A DNA stretch of 64,000 nucleotides from Bacillus spongiae (GTDB taxonomy: Bacteria; Bacillota; Bacilli; Bacillales; Bacillaceae_K): NCBI RefSeq assembly GCF_037120725.1, contig NZ_JBBAXC010000002.1:345121-409120 (forward strand), in the 5' to 3' direction. The notes beneath the pieces are model-generated. The model was not told the DNA's origin. It ran no database searches and saw nothing but the letters and a program-made list of their open reading frames with translations. Shown piece by piece: positions 49,055-59,479 of the stretch. The first letter of the stretch is position 1; each line of letters begins with the position of its first letter. A program made the position numbers and the translations under genes.

Positions 49055-50337
49055 AAAAAATTCAATTTAACCAACTAGATGAGGAGCTATATTATGAAAA
49101 AATGGAAAATGGGTTAGATGTTTATATTCTTCCTAAAAAAGGTTTTAACAAAACGTTTTCCACATTCACAACAAAATATGGCTCAATCGATAATCATTTT
49201 CTCCCATTAAATCAGAATAGCCTTGTGAAAGTACCAGATGGAATTGCGCATTTTTTAGAGCATAAGCTTTTTGAAAAAGAAGATGGTGATGTGTTTCAAC
49301 AGTTTAGTAAACAAGGAGCCTCAGCTAATGCATTTACATCGTTTACTAGAACAGCCTATTTATTTTCAAGCACGTCTAATGTGGAACAAAATTTAGAAAC
49401 ATTGATGGATTTTGTACAATCACCTTATTTCTCGGAAAAATCAGTGGAAAAGGAAAAGGGGATCATCGGTCAAGAAATACGTATGTATGATGATAATCCT
49501 GATTGGCGTTTGTATTTTGGGCTTATTCAAAATATGTTTCACAACCATCCGGTTAAAATTGATATAGCTGGTACGGTGGATTCAATAAGTGAGATTACGA
49601 AAGATATGTTGTATGAGTGTTATGAAACATTTTATCATCCGAGCAATATGCTCCTCTTTATTGTGGGGCCTGTTGATCCAGTTGAAATGATGACCCAAGT
49701 AAGAGAGAATCAAGACAAGAAGGATTATGAAAAACAGGAGGAGGTTGAGCGTAAGTTTGAACAAGAACCTAGCACTGTTGCTCAAACTAAAAGAGTATTG
49801 AAAATGAATGTTCAGTCCTCTAAATGTCTTGTTGGAATTAAATCGATTGATGTTAACCAATCTGGGAAAGAGCTGTTAAAAAATGAACTTACTGTCAATA
49901 TTTTGTTAGATATGTTATTCGGTAAGAGCTCAACTTCTTACTTTGAATTGTACAATTCTGGCTTAATTGATGATAGTTTTTCTTATGATTATACGCAAGA
50001 GAATGGCTTTGGCTTTTTAATGGTAGGTGGCGACACCGAAAAGCCAGACGAATTAGCAGAGCGGGTTAAAACTATTTTACTTGAAGCGAAAGAAGGACTT
50101 CATTTAACCGAAGAAAGTCTTGAAAGAACGAGAAAGAAAAAAATAGGTGGCTTTCTACGATCCGTTAATTCACCAGAGTATATTGCAAATCAATTTACTA
50201 GGTATGCATTTAATGACATGAATTTATTTGATGTCGTTCCAACTTTAGAAGAAATTACGTTCCACGATGTTGTTGACAGTGCTCGCAAAATGATTGAACA
50301 AGAACGAATGACTGTTTGTCAAATTGTTCCACAGTAG
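49051..50337 (+). CDS. ymfH: M16 zinc peptidase-like protein YmfH
   Basis: A 428-residue M16 protein that keeps the zinc motif HFLEH near residue 68 and the distal glutamate in IGQEIRMYDDNPDW near 145. With YmfF it should form the two-part M16 chamber. Genetic work in B. subtilis ties ymfF, ymfH and the neighbouring ymfI to modification of elongation factor P; the protein substrate is not known. Its ATG overlaps the ymfF stop. A terminator follows. Confidence 0.94.
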   Translation: MKKIQFNQLDEELYYEKMENGLDVYILPKKGFNKTFSTFTTKYGSIDNHFLPLNQNSLVKVPDGIAHFLEHKLFEKEDGDVFQQFSKQGASANAFTSFTRTAYLFSSTSNVEQNLETLMDFVQSPYFSEKSVEKEKGIIGQEIRMYDDNPDWRLYFGLIQNMFHNHPVKIDIAGTVDSISEITKDMLYECYETFYHPSNMLLFIVGPVDPVEMMTQVRENQDKKDYEKQEEVERKFEQEPSTVAQTKRVLKMNVQSSKCLVGIKSIDVNQSGKELLKNELTVNILLDMLFGKSSTSYFELYNSGLIDDSFSYDYTQENGFGFLMVGGDTEKPDELAERVKTILLEAKEGLHLTEESLERTRKKKIGGFLRSVNSPEYIANQFTRYAFNDMNLFDVVPTLEEITFHDVVDSARKMIEQERMTVCQIVPQ

Positions 50338-50364
50338 TTATCGATGTCTACCATACGTAGACGA

Positions 50365-50392
50365 GCGCTCAGAAAAATCTGAGCGTTTTTTT
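50365..50392 (+). terminator. Terminator after ymfH
   Basis: CGCTCAGA (50366-50373) pairs with TCTGAGCG (50378-50385) across AAAA, followed by seven T. Confidence 0.92.
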
Positions 50393-50696
50393 ATGCTTTT
50401 AATTTATTTAAATGAACGATAAGCCGATAAGCTGTTGCATGGATGACTTTGAGTGCATCATGATGTTTATAACATACATAGCCATTGTATAAATCACTTA
50501 ATCGTCAAGGGTGCGTGGCCCTTGGTGAATTAAAAATAAAATTCTGAAGCTCTAGTAAGGATAGGGCTAGTATGATTTCCAATCAGATAGCCATATATCC
50601 TAGATGCTTTAACAATCGTTGTTGCAGACTATTTTAGTCTTTCCTTTTCTAGTTCATCTTTTTTCGTTACAATACGAATGAAAGGTGGCTATTAGA
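50393..50696. other. Gap before ymfI
   Basis: A hairpin CAAGGG/CCCTTG lies near 50505-50523. On the minus strand a ~35-codon frame ending at 50391 (reading KHDALKVIHATAYRLIVHL) looks protein-like but has no start and may be a remnant. The ymfI promoter is probably near 50655-50680. Confidence 0.3.
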
Positions 50697-51422
50697 ATGC
50701 AGAAAGGCAAGTACGTCCTCATTACAGGCGCGAGTGGTGGAATTGGTCAAGCAGTTGCGAGAAAGCTGGCCTCACTCGGTTGGAATCTTTATTTACATTA
50801 TCATTCTAACGAAGAAGAAATCCAAGCGTTGGTTAAAGAGTTACGCAATGAAAAAATAGATATTATATCTTTAAAGGCAGATTTATCCCGACCTGTGGAA
50901 GCAGTTCATTTAACGAAACATATTCATACACTACATAGTATTGTTCACTGTTCAGGCACAGCGCAATATAGCTTATTTCAGGACATAAAGGAACAGGAAA
51001 TGGATACTCTTTGGAATGTTCATATGAAAAGCCCAATGATGATGACTCAATCACTCTTACCTAAACTTCTTGCTACGAAAGGCAGTATCGTTATCATATC
51101 ATCCATTTGGGGACAAACAGGAGCTGCTTGCGAAGTAGTCTACTCATCTGTAAAAGGAGCTCAAATTTCCTTCGTGAAAGCGTTAGCGAAAGAGTTAGGA
51201 AGAAGTGAGGTAAGAGTTAATGCTGTAGCACCAGGTGTTGTAGATACCAATATGATTTCTGGATTTTCAGAAAGTGAAAAAATGGAAATGAAAGAGGACA
51301 TTCCATTTGGGAGATTTGCTTATCCAAGTGAGACAGCAGATGCCGTAGCTTACTTAGTCTCAGACCAATCTTCATATATAACAGGACAAGTATTGGGGGT
51401 TAATGGTGGATGGTATATGTAA
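50697..51422 (+). CDS. ymfI: Short-chain reductase YmfI (EF-P 5-aminopentanone reductase)
   Basis: A 241-residue NAD(P)H-dependent short-chain dehydrogenase. The nucleotide loop is TGASGGIG near residues 11-18. The catalytic set is serine in IVIISSIWG and YSSVK, and the C-terminal ITGQVLGVNGGWYM is typical. In B. subtilis, YmfI reduces 5-aminopentanone on elongation factor P to 5-aminopentanol. I use ATG 50697 after AAAGGTGG; a GTG at 50685 overlaps that site. It follows ymfF-ymfH, which act in the same process. Confidence 0.94.
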   Translation: MQKGKYVLITGASGGIGQAVARKLASLGWNLYLHYHSNEEEIQALVKELRNEKIDIISLKADLSRPVEAVHLTKHIHTLHSIVHCSGTAQYSLFQDIKEQEMDTLWNVHMKSPMMMTQSLLPKLLATKGSIVIISSIWGQTGAACEVVYSSVKGAQISFVKALAKELGRSEVRVNAVAPGVVDTNMISGFSESEKMEMKEDIPFGRFAYPSETADAVAYLVSDQSSYITGQVLGVNGGWYM

Positions 51423-51494
51423 ATTTTATACACCGTATATTTTAGCCATTCAGTCGTACACTATAATTGTAACTTTAAAATGGGAGGTTGCATC

Positions 51495-51743
51495 ATGAGT
51501 GTATTAGACAATTGGCAAGAATGGAAAGGCTTTTTAGGAGATCGTCTACAACACGCAGAACAAGACGGACTGAATAAGGATGTCATTAATGATTTAGCGT
51601 ATCAAATTGGAGATTATTTAGCGAAGCAAGTAGAACCGAAAAATGAACAAGAAAAGGTATTGGCAGATCTTTGGTCAGTAGCGTCAGAGGAAGAGCAACA
51701 TGCCATAGCCAATATAATGGTCAAACTTGTTCAAGATCATTAA
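51495..51743 (+). CDS. ymfJ: DUF3243 family protein YmfJ
   Basis: An 82-residue soluble helical protein with DNWQEWKGFLGDRLQHAEQD and DYLAKQVEPKNEQEKVLADL, as in the DUF3243/YmfJ family. Function unknown. The ATG at 51495 follows GGGAGG; an earlier in-frame ATG at 51480 overlaps that site. It has a terminator. Confidence 0.92.
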   Translation: MSVLDNWQEWKGFLGDRLQHAEQDGLNKDVINDLAYQIGDYLAKQVEPKNEQEKVLADLWSVASEEEQHAIANIMVKLVQDH

Positions 51744-51746
51744 ATC

Positions 51747-51780
51747 GGAAGAGGGGGAATCCCTCTTTCTTTTTTTTTTT
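51747..51780 (+). terminator. Terminator after ymfJ
   Basis: AAGAGGG pairs with CCCTCTT, followed by a run of T (51767-51780). Confidence 0.92.
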
Positions 51781-51910
51781 GAAAACTTGCAAACAAAACT
51801 CATAATTCTTTCCTAATATGTTAAAATCATATATGATGGTAATTACGTAAAGAACAGACATTTTACTAATCTTTATCAAATTTTTTATGAAATAGACCTG
51901 GGAGGTTATG

Positions 51911-52702
51911 ATGGCAAAAACAGAATGGTATTTAGAATATGAAATTCAAAAAAACCGTCCAGGGCTTCTAGGGGATATTTCTTCCTTACTAGGTATGCTT
52001 TCCATAAATATTGTTACAATTAATGGTGTTGACGAAGGGAGAAGGGGGTTATTGTTACTAGCTGACAATAATGCTCAAATCACTCGTTTGGAATCAATTC
52101 TACGAACTATGGATACGATAAACGTAACAAAGATTCGAGAACCTAAATTAAGGGATAGGTTGGCTATTCGCCACGGTCGCTATATTCAACGTGATGCTGA
52201 TGATAAAAAGACCTTCCGCTTTATTCGTGATGAACTAGGCCTGTTGGTTGACTTTATGGCAGAGCTTTTCAAGCAAGAAGGTCATAAGTTAATCGGTATA
52301 AGAGGAATGCCAAGGGTTGGGAAAACAGAATCTATTGTTGCTTCAAGCGTTTGTGCCAATAAAAAATGGTTATTTGTATCCTCGACACTTTTAAAGCAAA
52401 CGATCCGCAGTCAATTAATTAAAGATGAATATAATGAAAATAATATTTTTATCTTAGATGGAATCGTCTCTACAAAATCTACAAATGAAAAGCATTGGCA
52501 GCTTGTAAGAGAAATTATGAGAATGTCTTCAGTAAAAGTTATTGAGCATCCCGATGTTTTTGTTCAAAATTCAGAATATACGATGGATGACTTTGATTAT
52601 TTTATTGAACTACGAAATGATCCAGAAGAAGAAATTACATATGAACTTGTCCAACGAAATCAGTTTTTTCAAGAACATGATTTCGGAGGGTTTGATTTTT
52701 AA
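51911..52702 (+). CDS. ymfK: DUF3388 family protein YmfK
   Basis: A 263-residue protein of the YmfK (DUF3388) family. The N-terminus resembles an ACT regulatory domain (YEIQKNRPGLLGDISSLLG, residues about 5-75). A Walker A-like loop GMPRVGKTES lies near 135, followed by a Walker B-like FILDGI, so nucleotide binding is plausible. Function unknown. The second ATG (51911) has better spacing to GGGAGG than the first (51908). It is 18 bp upstream of rodZ. Confidence 0.92.
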   Translation: MAKTEWYLEYEIQKNRPGLLGDISSLLGMLSINIVTINGVDEGRRGLLLLADNNAQITRLESILRTMDTINVTKIREPKLRDRLAIRHGRYIQRDADDKKTFRFIRDELGLLVDFMAELFKQEGHKLIGIRGMPRVGKTESIVASSVCANKKWLFVSSTLLKQTIRSQLIKDEYNENNIFILDGIVSTKSTNEKHWQLVREIMRMSSVKVIEHPDVFVQNSEYTMDDFDYFIELRNDPEEEITYELVQRNQFFQEHDFGGFDF

Positions 52703-52720
52703 CGTTAGAAGGTGGTTGTG

Positions 52721-53617
52721 TTGACCGAACTAGGCGCTCGTTTGAAAGCGGCCAGAGAAGAAAAGGGATTTTCCTTAGAGGATCTTCAACGAAAAACGAA
52801 AATACAGAGAAGATATTTAATAGGAATTGAAGAAGGAAATTATGAATTAATGCCTGGGAAATTTTATGTTAGGGCATTTATTAAGCAATATGCTGAGGCA
52901 GTTGATTTGCACCCTGAAGAGATTTTCGATGAATATGCGAATGAAATTCCGAATGTTGAAGCGAATGAAATTCCACAACAGTTATCCCGAGTTTCATCAC
53001 GCAAAAAGAAGGTGACAGATTCGACATCAAAAATAGTAGATATTATTCCAAAGCTGTTGGTTTTCATCATTATTGTTGGAATCGCATTTTTGGCATGGTA
53101 TTTATTTCAGCGATATGTTGACCCAAGTGATAATTTAAGTCAAAAAGCTGCTAAAGATGGAGCAAAAGATGAAATTATTTTAGAGGACAACCTTGCTGTT
53201 GAGGTAACAGAAGAAGAATCAACAGATGGAGAAGCACCTTCAACGGATGAGGAGTCGGGTGACGAGGAAATAATCAATACACCTTCTCAAGAAATTGTCG
53301 TAAAGGGCACTTTGGGTGTTGAAACGACATATGAGTTGAAGAATGCTGATGCGTTTAATCTGGAGTTAACGGCACTCGATGAACAGAATTCATGGGTTAC
53401 AGTATACAATGGAAGTGATGAGATACTGTATGATAAGAGTTTAGCAAATGGGGATTCCCTATCATATGACTTATCAAATGACACGGAAGCATACCTTGTA
53501 ATTGGATATGCTCCGGCTGTGACCATTACAATAAACGGTGAGCCTTTGTCTTATGAGATTGACGTGAACGACGAAGTTGTACAGAAGATTTCGATTCAGT
53601 ATGTAAAGACAGAATAG
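52721..53617 (+). CDS. rodZ: Cell-shape protein RodZ (YmfM)
   Basis: RodZ links the MreB cytoskeleton to the cell wall machinery. The 298-residue protein has an N-terminal Cro-type helix-turn-helix (ELGARLKAAREEKGFSLEDL, residues about 2-70), a basic stretch, one membrane segment (LLVFIIIVGIAFLAWYLF, about 112-130), an acidic linker (about 145-195) and a C-terminal outer domain (DUF4115 type). I start it at TTG 52721, five bases after AAGGTGG; in-frame GTG codons at 52712 and 52718 overlap or abut that site. It precedes pgsA by about 50 bp. Confidence 0.92.
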   Translation: MTELGARLKAAREEKGFSLEDLQRKTKIQRRYLIGIEEGNYELMPGKFYVRAFIKQYAEAVDLHPEEIFDEYANEIPNVEANEIPQQLSRVSSRKKKVTDSTSKIVDIIPKLLVFIIIVGIAFLAWYLFQRYVDPSDNLSQKAAKDGAKDEIILEDNLAVEVTEEESTDGEAPSTDEESGDEEIINTPSQEIVVKGTLGVETTYELKNADAFNLELTALDEQNSWVTVYNGSDEILYDKSLANGDSLSYDLSNDTEAYLVIGYAPAVTITINGEPLSYEIDVNDEVVQKISIQYVKTE

Positions 53618-53670
53618 TCATCTATTTGGGGTGACTATTTTTACTTACAACATTTTGGAGGAATTTTAAC

Positions 53671-54249
53671 ATGAATGTACCAAATAAGATTACCATTTCA
53701 AGGATTTTTCTAATCCCTATTTTTGTTGTTATGATGCTTGTTGATTTTGGATGGGGAGAGTTAGCTCTTTTCGGAACGACGATGCCTGTTGAGCATTTTG
53801 TAGGAGCGCTTATTTTTATTATTGCATCCACTACGGATTGGGTGGACGGCTATTATGCACGGAAATACGATATGGTAACGAATTTAGGGAAGTTTTTAGA
53901 TCCGTTAGCGGACAAGCTATTAGTGTCAGCAGCACTTATCATTCTAGTTGATTTGAATATGGCCCCATCGTGGATTGTCATTTTAATTATTTCTAGGGAG
54001 TTTGCTGTAACAGGGTTACGCCTTGTGTTAGCTGGGTCCGGTGAAGTTGTAGCTGCTAAAATGTTAGGGAAAATCAAAATGTGGACACAAATTGTCGCGA
54101 TATCAGCTCTACTTCTTCACAATGTGATTTTTGAAAGTATTTCATTTCCGTTTGCAACTATCGCCCTATGGGTTGCCTTATTCTTTACATTGTGGTCAGG
54201 TTGGGATTATTTTGTGAAAAATCGTGAAATATTCAGAAATTCAAAATAG
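53671..54249 (+). CDS. pgsA: Phosphatidylglycerophosphate synthase
   Basis: PgsA makes phosphatidylglycerophosphate from CDP-diacylglycerol and glycerol 3-phosphate. The 192-residue membrane enzyme shows the CDP-alcohol phosphotransferase motif as DGYYARKYDMVTNLGKFLDP followed by LADK, near residues 61-85. Four or more hydrophobic segments are seen. The ATG follows TTTGGAGGA. It lies between rodZ and cinA as in B. subtilis. Confidence 0.97.
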   Translation: MNVPNKITISRIFLIPIFVVMMLVDFGWGELALFGTTMPVEHFVGALIFIIASTTDWVDGYYARKYDMVTNLGKFLDPLADKLLVSAALIILVDLNMAPSWIVILIISREFAVTGLRLVLAGSGEVVAAKMLGKIKMWTQIVAISALLLHNVIFESISFPFATIALWVALFFTLWSGWDYFVKNREIFRNSK

Positions 54250-54270
54250 GTTTTTAAGGAGGGGAGTCTA

Positions 54271-55509
54271 ATGCGTGCAGAGATCATCGCTATTGGCTCT
54301 GAACTATTACTCGGACAGATTGTGAATACGAATGCCAAGTTTTTATCTCAACATTTAGCAGAAATGGGGATTCCGGTTTATTACCACACAGTCGTAGGGG
54401 ATAATGCTGATCGATTGAAACAAGCGATAGAAATAGCTGAATCACGCTCTTCCTTAATCATCTTTACGGGTGGATTAGGCCCAACGAAAGATGATTTGAC
54501 GAAAGACACGATTGCTAAGCATATTGGAGTAGAGCTCGAATTACATGAACAGGCAATGAACATGATTGAGAAGTACTTTCAAAAAGCAAATCGAACGATG
54601 ACAGAGAATAACCGAAAACAAGCCATGGTGTTGAAAAATGCGACTATCCTTTCAAATGATTACGGTATGGCACCTGGGATGCTTTATAAAAATGAGACGC
54701 ATTATTACATGCTGCTTCCGGGACCACCTAAGGAATTAGAACCGATGTTTATGCAATATGGTAGGGATGCCCTACTAAATGAATTGGACGAGCAACAGGT
54801 GATAAAATCCAAAGTATTACGCTTTTTTGGTATTGGTGAGGCTCAACTTGAAACAGAGATAGAAGATATTATCGATGAGCAATCAAACCCAACTGTGGCC
54901 CCTCTTGCTAGTAACGGAGAAGTCAAACTTCGTCTAACTGCCAAGCATATGTCTGAGCAAGAGGCAGATAAATTAATTCAAGCTCTTGAAGAAAAAATTA
55001 AGAAACGGATTGGTCAATACTTATATGGCTATAATGACTCCTCATTAATGGGGGAAGTTGTTCGTTTACTGAAGAGCCATAATAAAACGATATCCATAGC
55101 AGAAAGTTTAACAGGTGGCTCATTTAGTGCAGAGCTCACTTCCTTTCCTGGCATTAGTGAGAATTTTTTCGGTGGAATTGTGTGTTATTCGAATGAGGCG
55201 AAAAAAGATTTGTTACACGTTCAACAAAATACGCTTGATTCTTCTGGAGCGATTAGTTCAGAATGTGCTGCAGAAATGGCCGTTAATATTCGAGAGAAAT
55301 TAAAAACGGACATAGGGATTAGTTTTACCGGTGTAGCAGGTCCAGATCCTAGTGAGGGAAAAGATGTTGGGACGGTTTGGATTGGGCTATCGTTTAAAGG
55401 AAGGGAACCTTATACTTTTCCACTACAGTTAGCAGGTACCCGACAATCGATTCGGATGAGAACGACTAAATATGGTTGTTATTATATATTGAAACATTTT
55501 CTAGCATAA
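54271..55509 (+). CDS. cinA: Competence/damage-inducible protein CinA
   Basis: A 412-residue protein with an N-terminal MoaB/MogA-like domain ([41 protein letters not shown]) and a C-terminal nicotinamide-nucleotide amidase-like domain ([36 protein letters not shown]). The ATG follows AAGGAGGGG. In Bacillus cinA lies next to recA and is linked to competence. Here a terminator and a separate promoter lie between the two. Confidence 0.96.
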   Translation: MRAEIIAIGSELLLGQIVNTNAKFLSQHLAEMGIPVYYHTVVGDNADRLKQAIEIAESRSSLIIFTGGLGPTKDDLTKDTIAKHIGVELELHEQAMNMIEKYFQKANRTMTENNRKQAMVLKNATILSNDYGMAPGMLYKNETHYYMLLPGPPKELEPMFMQYGRDALLNELDEQQVIKSKVLRFFGIGEAQLETEIEDIIDEQSNPTVAPLASNGEVKLRLTAKHMSEQEADKLIQALEEKIKKRIGQYLYGYNDSSLMGEVVRLLKSHNKTISIAESLTGGSFSAELTSFPGISENFFGGIVCYSNEAKKDLLHVQQNTLDSSGAISSECAAEMAVNIREKLKTDIGISFTGVAGPDPSEGKDVGTVWIGLSFKGREPYTFPLQLAGTRQSIRMRTTKYGCYYILKHFLA

Positions 55510-55547
55510 CAATGGCCCCTGTTTTACAAGGGGTCTTTGTTATGCTC
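55503..55547 (+). terminator. Terminator after cinA
   Basis: AGCATAACAA (55503-55512) pairs with TTGTTATGCT (55537-55546), with an inner CCCCT/AGGGG stem. Its left arm overlaps the last codons of cinA. Confidence 0.8.
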
Positions 55548-55619
55548 GTTTCCATTTATCGACAAGTTTCATCATAGTTTCATAAGAACAATGGGAATGA
55601 GAAAGACGGGGGAGTTAAC

Positions 55620-55777
55620 ATGAACTCAATTTATAGGTTGAGCAGTTTTTTATACGCTGAATAAAAAGATGGACTGAACGAATTGTGTGGGCAAAGGAAC
55701 AAAGCATAGTTAATGAGATGAATAATGATTCGCTACTTCTAAATCAAATCATGCTTTTTGTAATTATGCACTTATAA
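55620..55777 (+). pseudogene. Possible frameshifted small ORF before recA
   Basis: An ATG at 55620 follows GGGGGAG and reads MNSIYRLSSFLYAE before a stop. A second frame, offset by two, then reads WTERIVWAKEQSIVNEMNND and ends at 55777. The two look like parts of one ~50-residue protein broken by a frameshift. I do not recognise it. Confidence 0.3.
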
Positions 55778-55834
55778 AAAATTAGACCTCCATTAAGATG
55801 GATTTCAGATTCAAAAAAACACCAGTAAAAAAAG

Positions 55835-55848
55835 CGAACATTTATTCG
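55835..55848. promoter_or_regulatory. LexA (DinR) box of recA
   Basis: CGAACATTTATTCG matches the Bacillus SOS consensus CGAACNNNNGTTCG with one mismatch. It lies just upstream of the recA -35, so LexA would block the promoter until DNA damage. Confidence 0.85.
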
Positions 55849-55856
55849 TTTTTTGC

Positions 55857-55885
55857 TTGGCAAAACAGGTAAACTGGTTTATAGT
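55857..55885 (+). promoter_or_regulatory. Sigma-A-type promoter of recA
   Basis: TTGGCA (55857-55862), a 17-bp spacer and TATAGT (55880-55885), about 70 bp before the recA start and adjacent to the LexA box. Confidence 0.75.
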
Positions 55886-55957
55886 ATAGATAGCTTAACA
55901 AATTAAACATAACTTTTAGTTAAACAATAGAATGCTATGAAAGAGGAGGAAATATTG

Positions 55958-56983
55958 GTGAGTGAACGTAAAGCTGCCTTAGATATGGCATTGAAACAGA
56001 TAGAGAAACAATTTGGAAAAGGGTCAATTATGAAGCTTGGAGAAGAAACAGAACGAAGGGTTTCTACAATACCAAGTGGATCATTAGCGTTGGATGCAGC
56101 ATTAGGAATTGGGGGATATCCTAGGGGGAGAATAATCGAAACGTATGGACCGGAAAGCTCTGGTAAAACGACAGTTGCTTTACATGCGATAGCTGAGGTA
56201 CAAGCCCAAGGTGGTCAAGCTGCGTTTATTGACGCTGAGCATGCGTTAGATCCAGTTTATGCACAAAAGCTAGGTGTTAATATTGAAGAACTACTATTAT
56301 CTCAACCCGATACAGGTGAGCAAGCACTGGAAATAGCTGAGGCACTTGTTCGAAGCGGAGCAGTTGATATTATTGTTATCGATTCTGTTGCTGCGCTTGT
56401 TCCAAAGGCAGAAATCGAAGGGGAAATGGGAGATTCACATGTTGGTTTACAAGCTCGATTAATGTCTCAAGCACTTCGTAAGCTTTCTGGAGCGATTAAT
56501 AAGTCTAATACTATTGCCATTTTCATTAACCAAATTCGTGAAAAAGTGGGTGTTATGTTCGGGAACCCTGAAACAACACCAGGTGGGCGTGCACTTAAGT
56601 TCTATTCGTCTGTTCGTTTAGAGGTTCGTCGTGGCGAAACATTAAAACAAGGAAATGAAATGGTTGGGAATAAAACAAGAATTAAAGTCGTGAAGAATAA
56701 AGTAGCACCACCGTTCCGTTTAGCAGAAGTGGATATAATGTATGGGGAAGGTATCTCTAAAGAAGGTGAAATCATTGACTTAGGTTCTGAGCTTGATATC
56801 GTTCAGAAGAGTGGTTCATGGTATTCCTACAATGATGAACGTCTAGGTCAAGGTCGAGAAAATGCTAAGCAATTTTTGAAAGAAAACCCTGAAATTCGTC
56901 AAGAAATCATGGTTAAGATTCGTGAACATTATGGTCTAGATACGGGTATAGTAGAAGAAGGCCAAGATCAGTTAGACATCTAA
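55958..56983 (+). CDS. recA: Recombinase RecA
   Basis: RecA forms filaments on single-stranded DNA, catalyses strand exchange and triggers LexA self-cleavage. The product from GTG 55958 (after AGAGGAGG) has 341 residues. The frame extends to an ATG at 55937, but that would place the ribosome site inside the gene and the family starts at [17 protein letters not shown]. Walker A is GPESSGKTT near 65, Walker [13 protein letters not shown], and the DNA loops include [15 protein letters not shown]. Synteny cinA-recA-rny is conserved. Confidence 0.98.
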   Translation: MSERKAALDMALKQIEKQFGKGSIMKLGEETERRVSTIPSGSLALDAALGIGGYPRGRIIETYGPESSGKTTVALHAIAEVQAQGGQAAFIDAEHALDPVYAQKLGVNIEELLLSQPDTGEQALEIAEALVRSGAVDIIVIDSVAALVPKAEIEGEMGDSHVGLQARLMSQALRKLSGAINKSNTIAIFINQIREKVGVMFGNPETTPGGRALKFYSSVRLEVRRGETLKQGNEMVGNKTRIKVVKNKVAPPFRLAEVDIMYGEGISKEGEIIDLGSELDIVQKSGSWYSYNDERLGQGRENAKQFLKENPEIRQEIMVKIREHYGLDTGIVEEGQDQLDI

Positions 56984-56993
56984 ATACGGTGCT

Positions 56994-57036
56994 TAAGGAG
57001 AGGGAATTCGCTTCAGAATTTACCTCTCCTTTCTTA
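56994..57036 (+). terminator. Terminator after recA
   Basis: AAGGAGAGG and CCTCTCCTT, with inner AATTC/GAATT, form a stem followed by a short T-tract. Confidence 0.8.
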
Positions 57037-57080
57037 AATTCAGAAGGTCTACAAAGGAAAGGAACTTCGCTGTGCAGCTA

Positions 57081-57492
57081 GGCCTACAGGATGTAGGTCA
57101 TGAAGGCGTTGCGACAGGACGTCGCGAATTTAGCCTTCGTTCCTTGATGTTGTCCAGCTGCGTCGGCTTGTGGCTCGGGGTCAACTGGCCACCCCACTCC
57201 GGAAATCAGGATTTCCTGCGTGTCGCGTCAGTTGCCTGTCGCCCCAAATCGAGCCGACTACGCTTAGGCCTACAGGATGTAGGTCATGAAGGCGTTGCGA
57301 CAGGACGTCGCGAATTTAGCCTTCGTTCCTTGATGACTCAAGTTTATACGTCGCTAAACGGTCAGTTCCGCATTTCTTTTTGTCTAGCTGCGTCGGCTTG
57401 TGGCTCGGGGTCAACTGCCACCCCACTCCGGAAATCAGGATTTCCTGCGTGTCGTGTCAGTTGCCTGTCGCCCCAGATCGACCCGACTTCGC
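57081..57492. repeat. Third mosaic stem-loop repeat cluster (families 1, 2 and a family 3 arm)
   Basis: In order: family 2 at 57081-57143; family 1 (CAACTG/CAGTTG subtype) at 57162-57258, with GTCGGCT and AGCCGAC at its ends; family 2 at 57267-57329; an isolated right arm of family 3 at about 57334-57370; family 1 again at 57392-57492. Core hairpins GGAAATCAGGATTTCC are at 57201 and 57430. The 173-codon frame across the cluster is repeat-derived and looks spurious. It lies between recA and rny. Confidence 0.9.
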
Positions 57493-57697
57493 TTTTCTTT
57501 GTGGAATTGTTTTCCTCTTATGGAGCGAACCCCTTGACAATCAAATTTTACAGAATTAAAATTAACTTGTATAATTTTAATTTTTTTCAATGAGTTATGA
57601 AAATCTTAGAGCTGTATATTGAAGAGATGTAATACAATGTATCAGCAGACATGTTAAAAACATGAGTTAAAGTTTCATAGCAATAGGAGGTGAAATA

Positions 57698-59263
57698 ATG
57701 CAAGAAGCATTGATTCTTATCATCTCCATTTTGCTTGGCCTAATCGTAGGTGTCGTTGTTGGCTATTTTTATCGAAGATCGATTGCAGAAGCAAAAATTG
57801 CAGGCGCCCATAACGCTGCAGATCAAATTCTTGAAGAAGCAAAGCGTGAAGCTGAAGCTCTTAAGAAGGAAGCGCTCTTAGAAGCAAAAGATGAAAATCA
57901 CCAGCTTCGTATTGAAACAGAACGTGAACTTCGTGAACGAAGAAATGAATTGCAAAAACAAGAAAATCGGTTAATGCAAAAAGAAGAGAACCTTGATCGA
58001 AAAGACGAATCTCTGGCAAAACGTGAGATGACTTTAGAACGAAAAGAGGATTCTCTCATCAAAAGACAACAACATATTGATGAGATGGAAAGCAAAGTGG
58101 ACGAGATGAAACAATCTCAGCAAGCTGAACTAGAACGCATTTCAAGTTTAACTAGAGATGAAGCAAGAGCCATTATTCTTGATCAAGTTGAGAGTGAGCT
58201 TTCCCATGATATTGCCATAATGGTAAAGGAACAAGAGAACCGTGCCAAGGAAGAGGGAGATAAGAAAGCGAAAGAGATTCTTTCTTTAGCTATTCAACGT
58301 TGTGCAGCTGAGCATGTAGCAGAAACGACAGTATCAGTTGTAAATCTTCCAAATGATGAGATGAAAGGTAGAATAATCGGTCGTGAAGGTCGTAATATTC
58401 GAACACTTGAGACATTAACAGGAATTGATTTAATTATTGATGATACTCCAGAAGCAGTTATTTTATCAGGGTTTGATCCAATACGTCGTGAAACAGCTCG
58501 TATTGCTCTTGAGAAACTTGTTCAGGACGGTCGTATACACCCAGCTCGTATAGAAGAGATGGTAGACAAGTCTAGACGCGAGGTAGATGAATATATTCGC
58601 GAAGTGGGAGAACAAACGACTTTTGAAGTAGGCGTACATGGACTCCATCCTGACTTAATCAAAATTTTAGGACGTTTAAAGTATCGTACAAGTTATGGTC
58701 AAAATGTTCTGAAGCACTCTATGGAAGTAGCGTTCCTATCTGGACTACTTGCTGCAGAATTAGGAGAAGACGAAACCCTTGCTCGTCGTGCTGGTTTACT
58801 TCATGATATCGGTAAAGCGATAGACCATGAAGTAGAAGGAAGCCATGTTGAGATAGGTGTGGAGTTAGCGACAAAATATAAGGAACATCCTGTAGTGATA
58901 AATGCTATTGCATCTCACCACGGTGATACTGAGCCAACATCTGTCATCGCGGTACTAGTCGCAGCAGCTGATGCATTATCTGCTGCTCGACCGGGAGCAA
59001 GAAGTGAGACACTTGAAAACTATATTCGTCGTTTAGAGAAATTAGAGGAAATTTCTGAATCCTATGATGGAGTAGAGAAATCCTTCGCTATTCAAGCCGG
59101 TCGTGAAGTAAGAATTATGGTTCGCCCAGAAAGTATTGATGATCTGGAAGCTCATCGATTAGCAAGAGATATTCGTAAACGAATAGAAGAAGAGCTAGAT
59201 TATCCTGGACATATTAAAGTGACCGTTATTCGAGAAACTAGAGCGGTAGAATACGCAAAATAA
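57698..59263 (+). CDS. rny: Ribonuclease Y
   Basis: RNase Y is the membrane-bound endoribonuclease that starts much mRNA decay in Bacillus. The 521-residue protein has an N-terminal membrane segment ([19 protein letters not shown]), a long coiled coil (about 30-180), a KH domain ([19 protein letters not shown], near 220) and an HD domain with [12 protein letters not shown] near 365 and ASHHGD. The ATG follows AGGAGGTGA. The terminator follows at once; ymdB, next, is a known partner locus. Confidence 0.98.
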   Translation: MQEALILIISILLGLIVGVVVGYFYRRSIAEAKIAGAHNAADQILEEAKREAEALKKEALLEAKDENHQLRIETERELRERRNELQKQENRLMQKEENLDRKDESLAKREMTLERKEDSLIKRQQHIDEMESKVDEMKQSQQAELERISSLTRDEARAIILDQVESELSHDIAIMVKEQENRAKEEGDKKAKEILSLAIQRCAAEHVAETTVSVVNLPNDEMKGRIIGREGRNIRTLETLTGIDLIIDDTPEAVILSGFDPIRRETARIALEKLVQDGRIHPARIEEMVDKSRREVDEYIREVGEQTTFEVGVHGLHPDLIKILGRLKYRTSYGQNVLKHSMEVAFLSGLLAAELGEDETLARRAGLLHDIGKAIDHEVEGSHVEIGVELATKYKEHPVVINAIASHHGDTEPTSVIAVLVAAADALSAARPGARSETLENYIRRLEKLEEISESYDGVEKSFAIQAGREVRIMVRPESIDDLEAHRLARDIRKRIEEELDYPGHIKVTVIRETRAVEYAK

Positions 59264-59265
59264 AA

Positions 59266-59297
59266 AATGTTAGAGCGAAAGCTCTAACATTTTTTTC
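59266..59297. terminator. Terminator after rny
   Basis: AAATGTTAGAGC pairs with GCTCTAACATTT across a GAAA loop, followed by T. Confidence 0.93.
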
Positions 59298-59479
59298 TTT
59301 GACACGATGAAAAATAATGGGGAAAGATGTTTTTCACAAACTATACTTAACCAATTAAGATGTTCAATGAATTAGAGCTTGTTCGTAAGAGTGTATTTTC
59401 CACCTTATTTGTACACTAGTGCCAACAGAATAGATTGTGGTAAAATAGTTTAGAATTTGAATAAAGAAAGGGCTTAATT

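Noticed and set aside
57072-57593. A 173-codon frame after recA with duplicated LGLQDVGHEGVATGRREF peptides
   Set aside because: The duplication is the translation of family 2 repeats; the same peptide appears at 29822-30178. It is noncoding repeat DNA.
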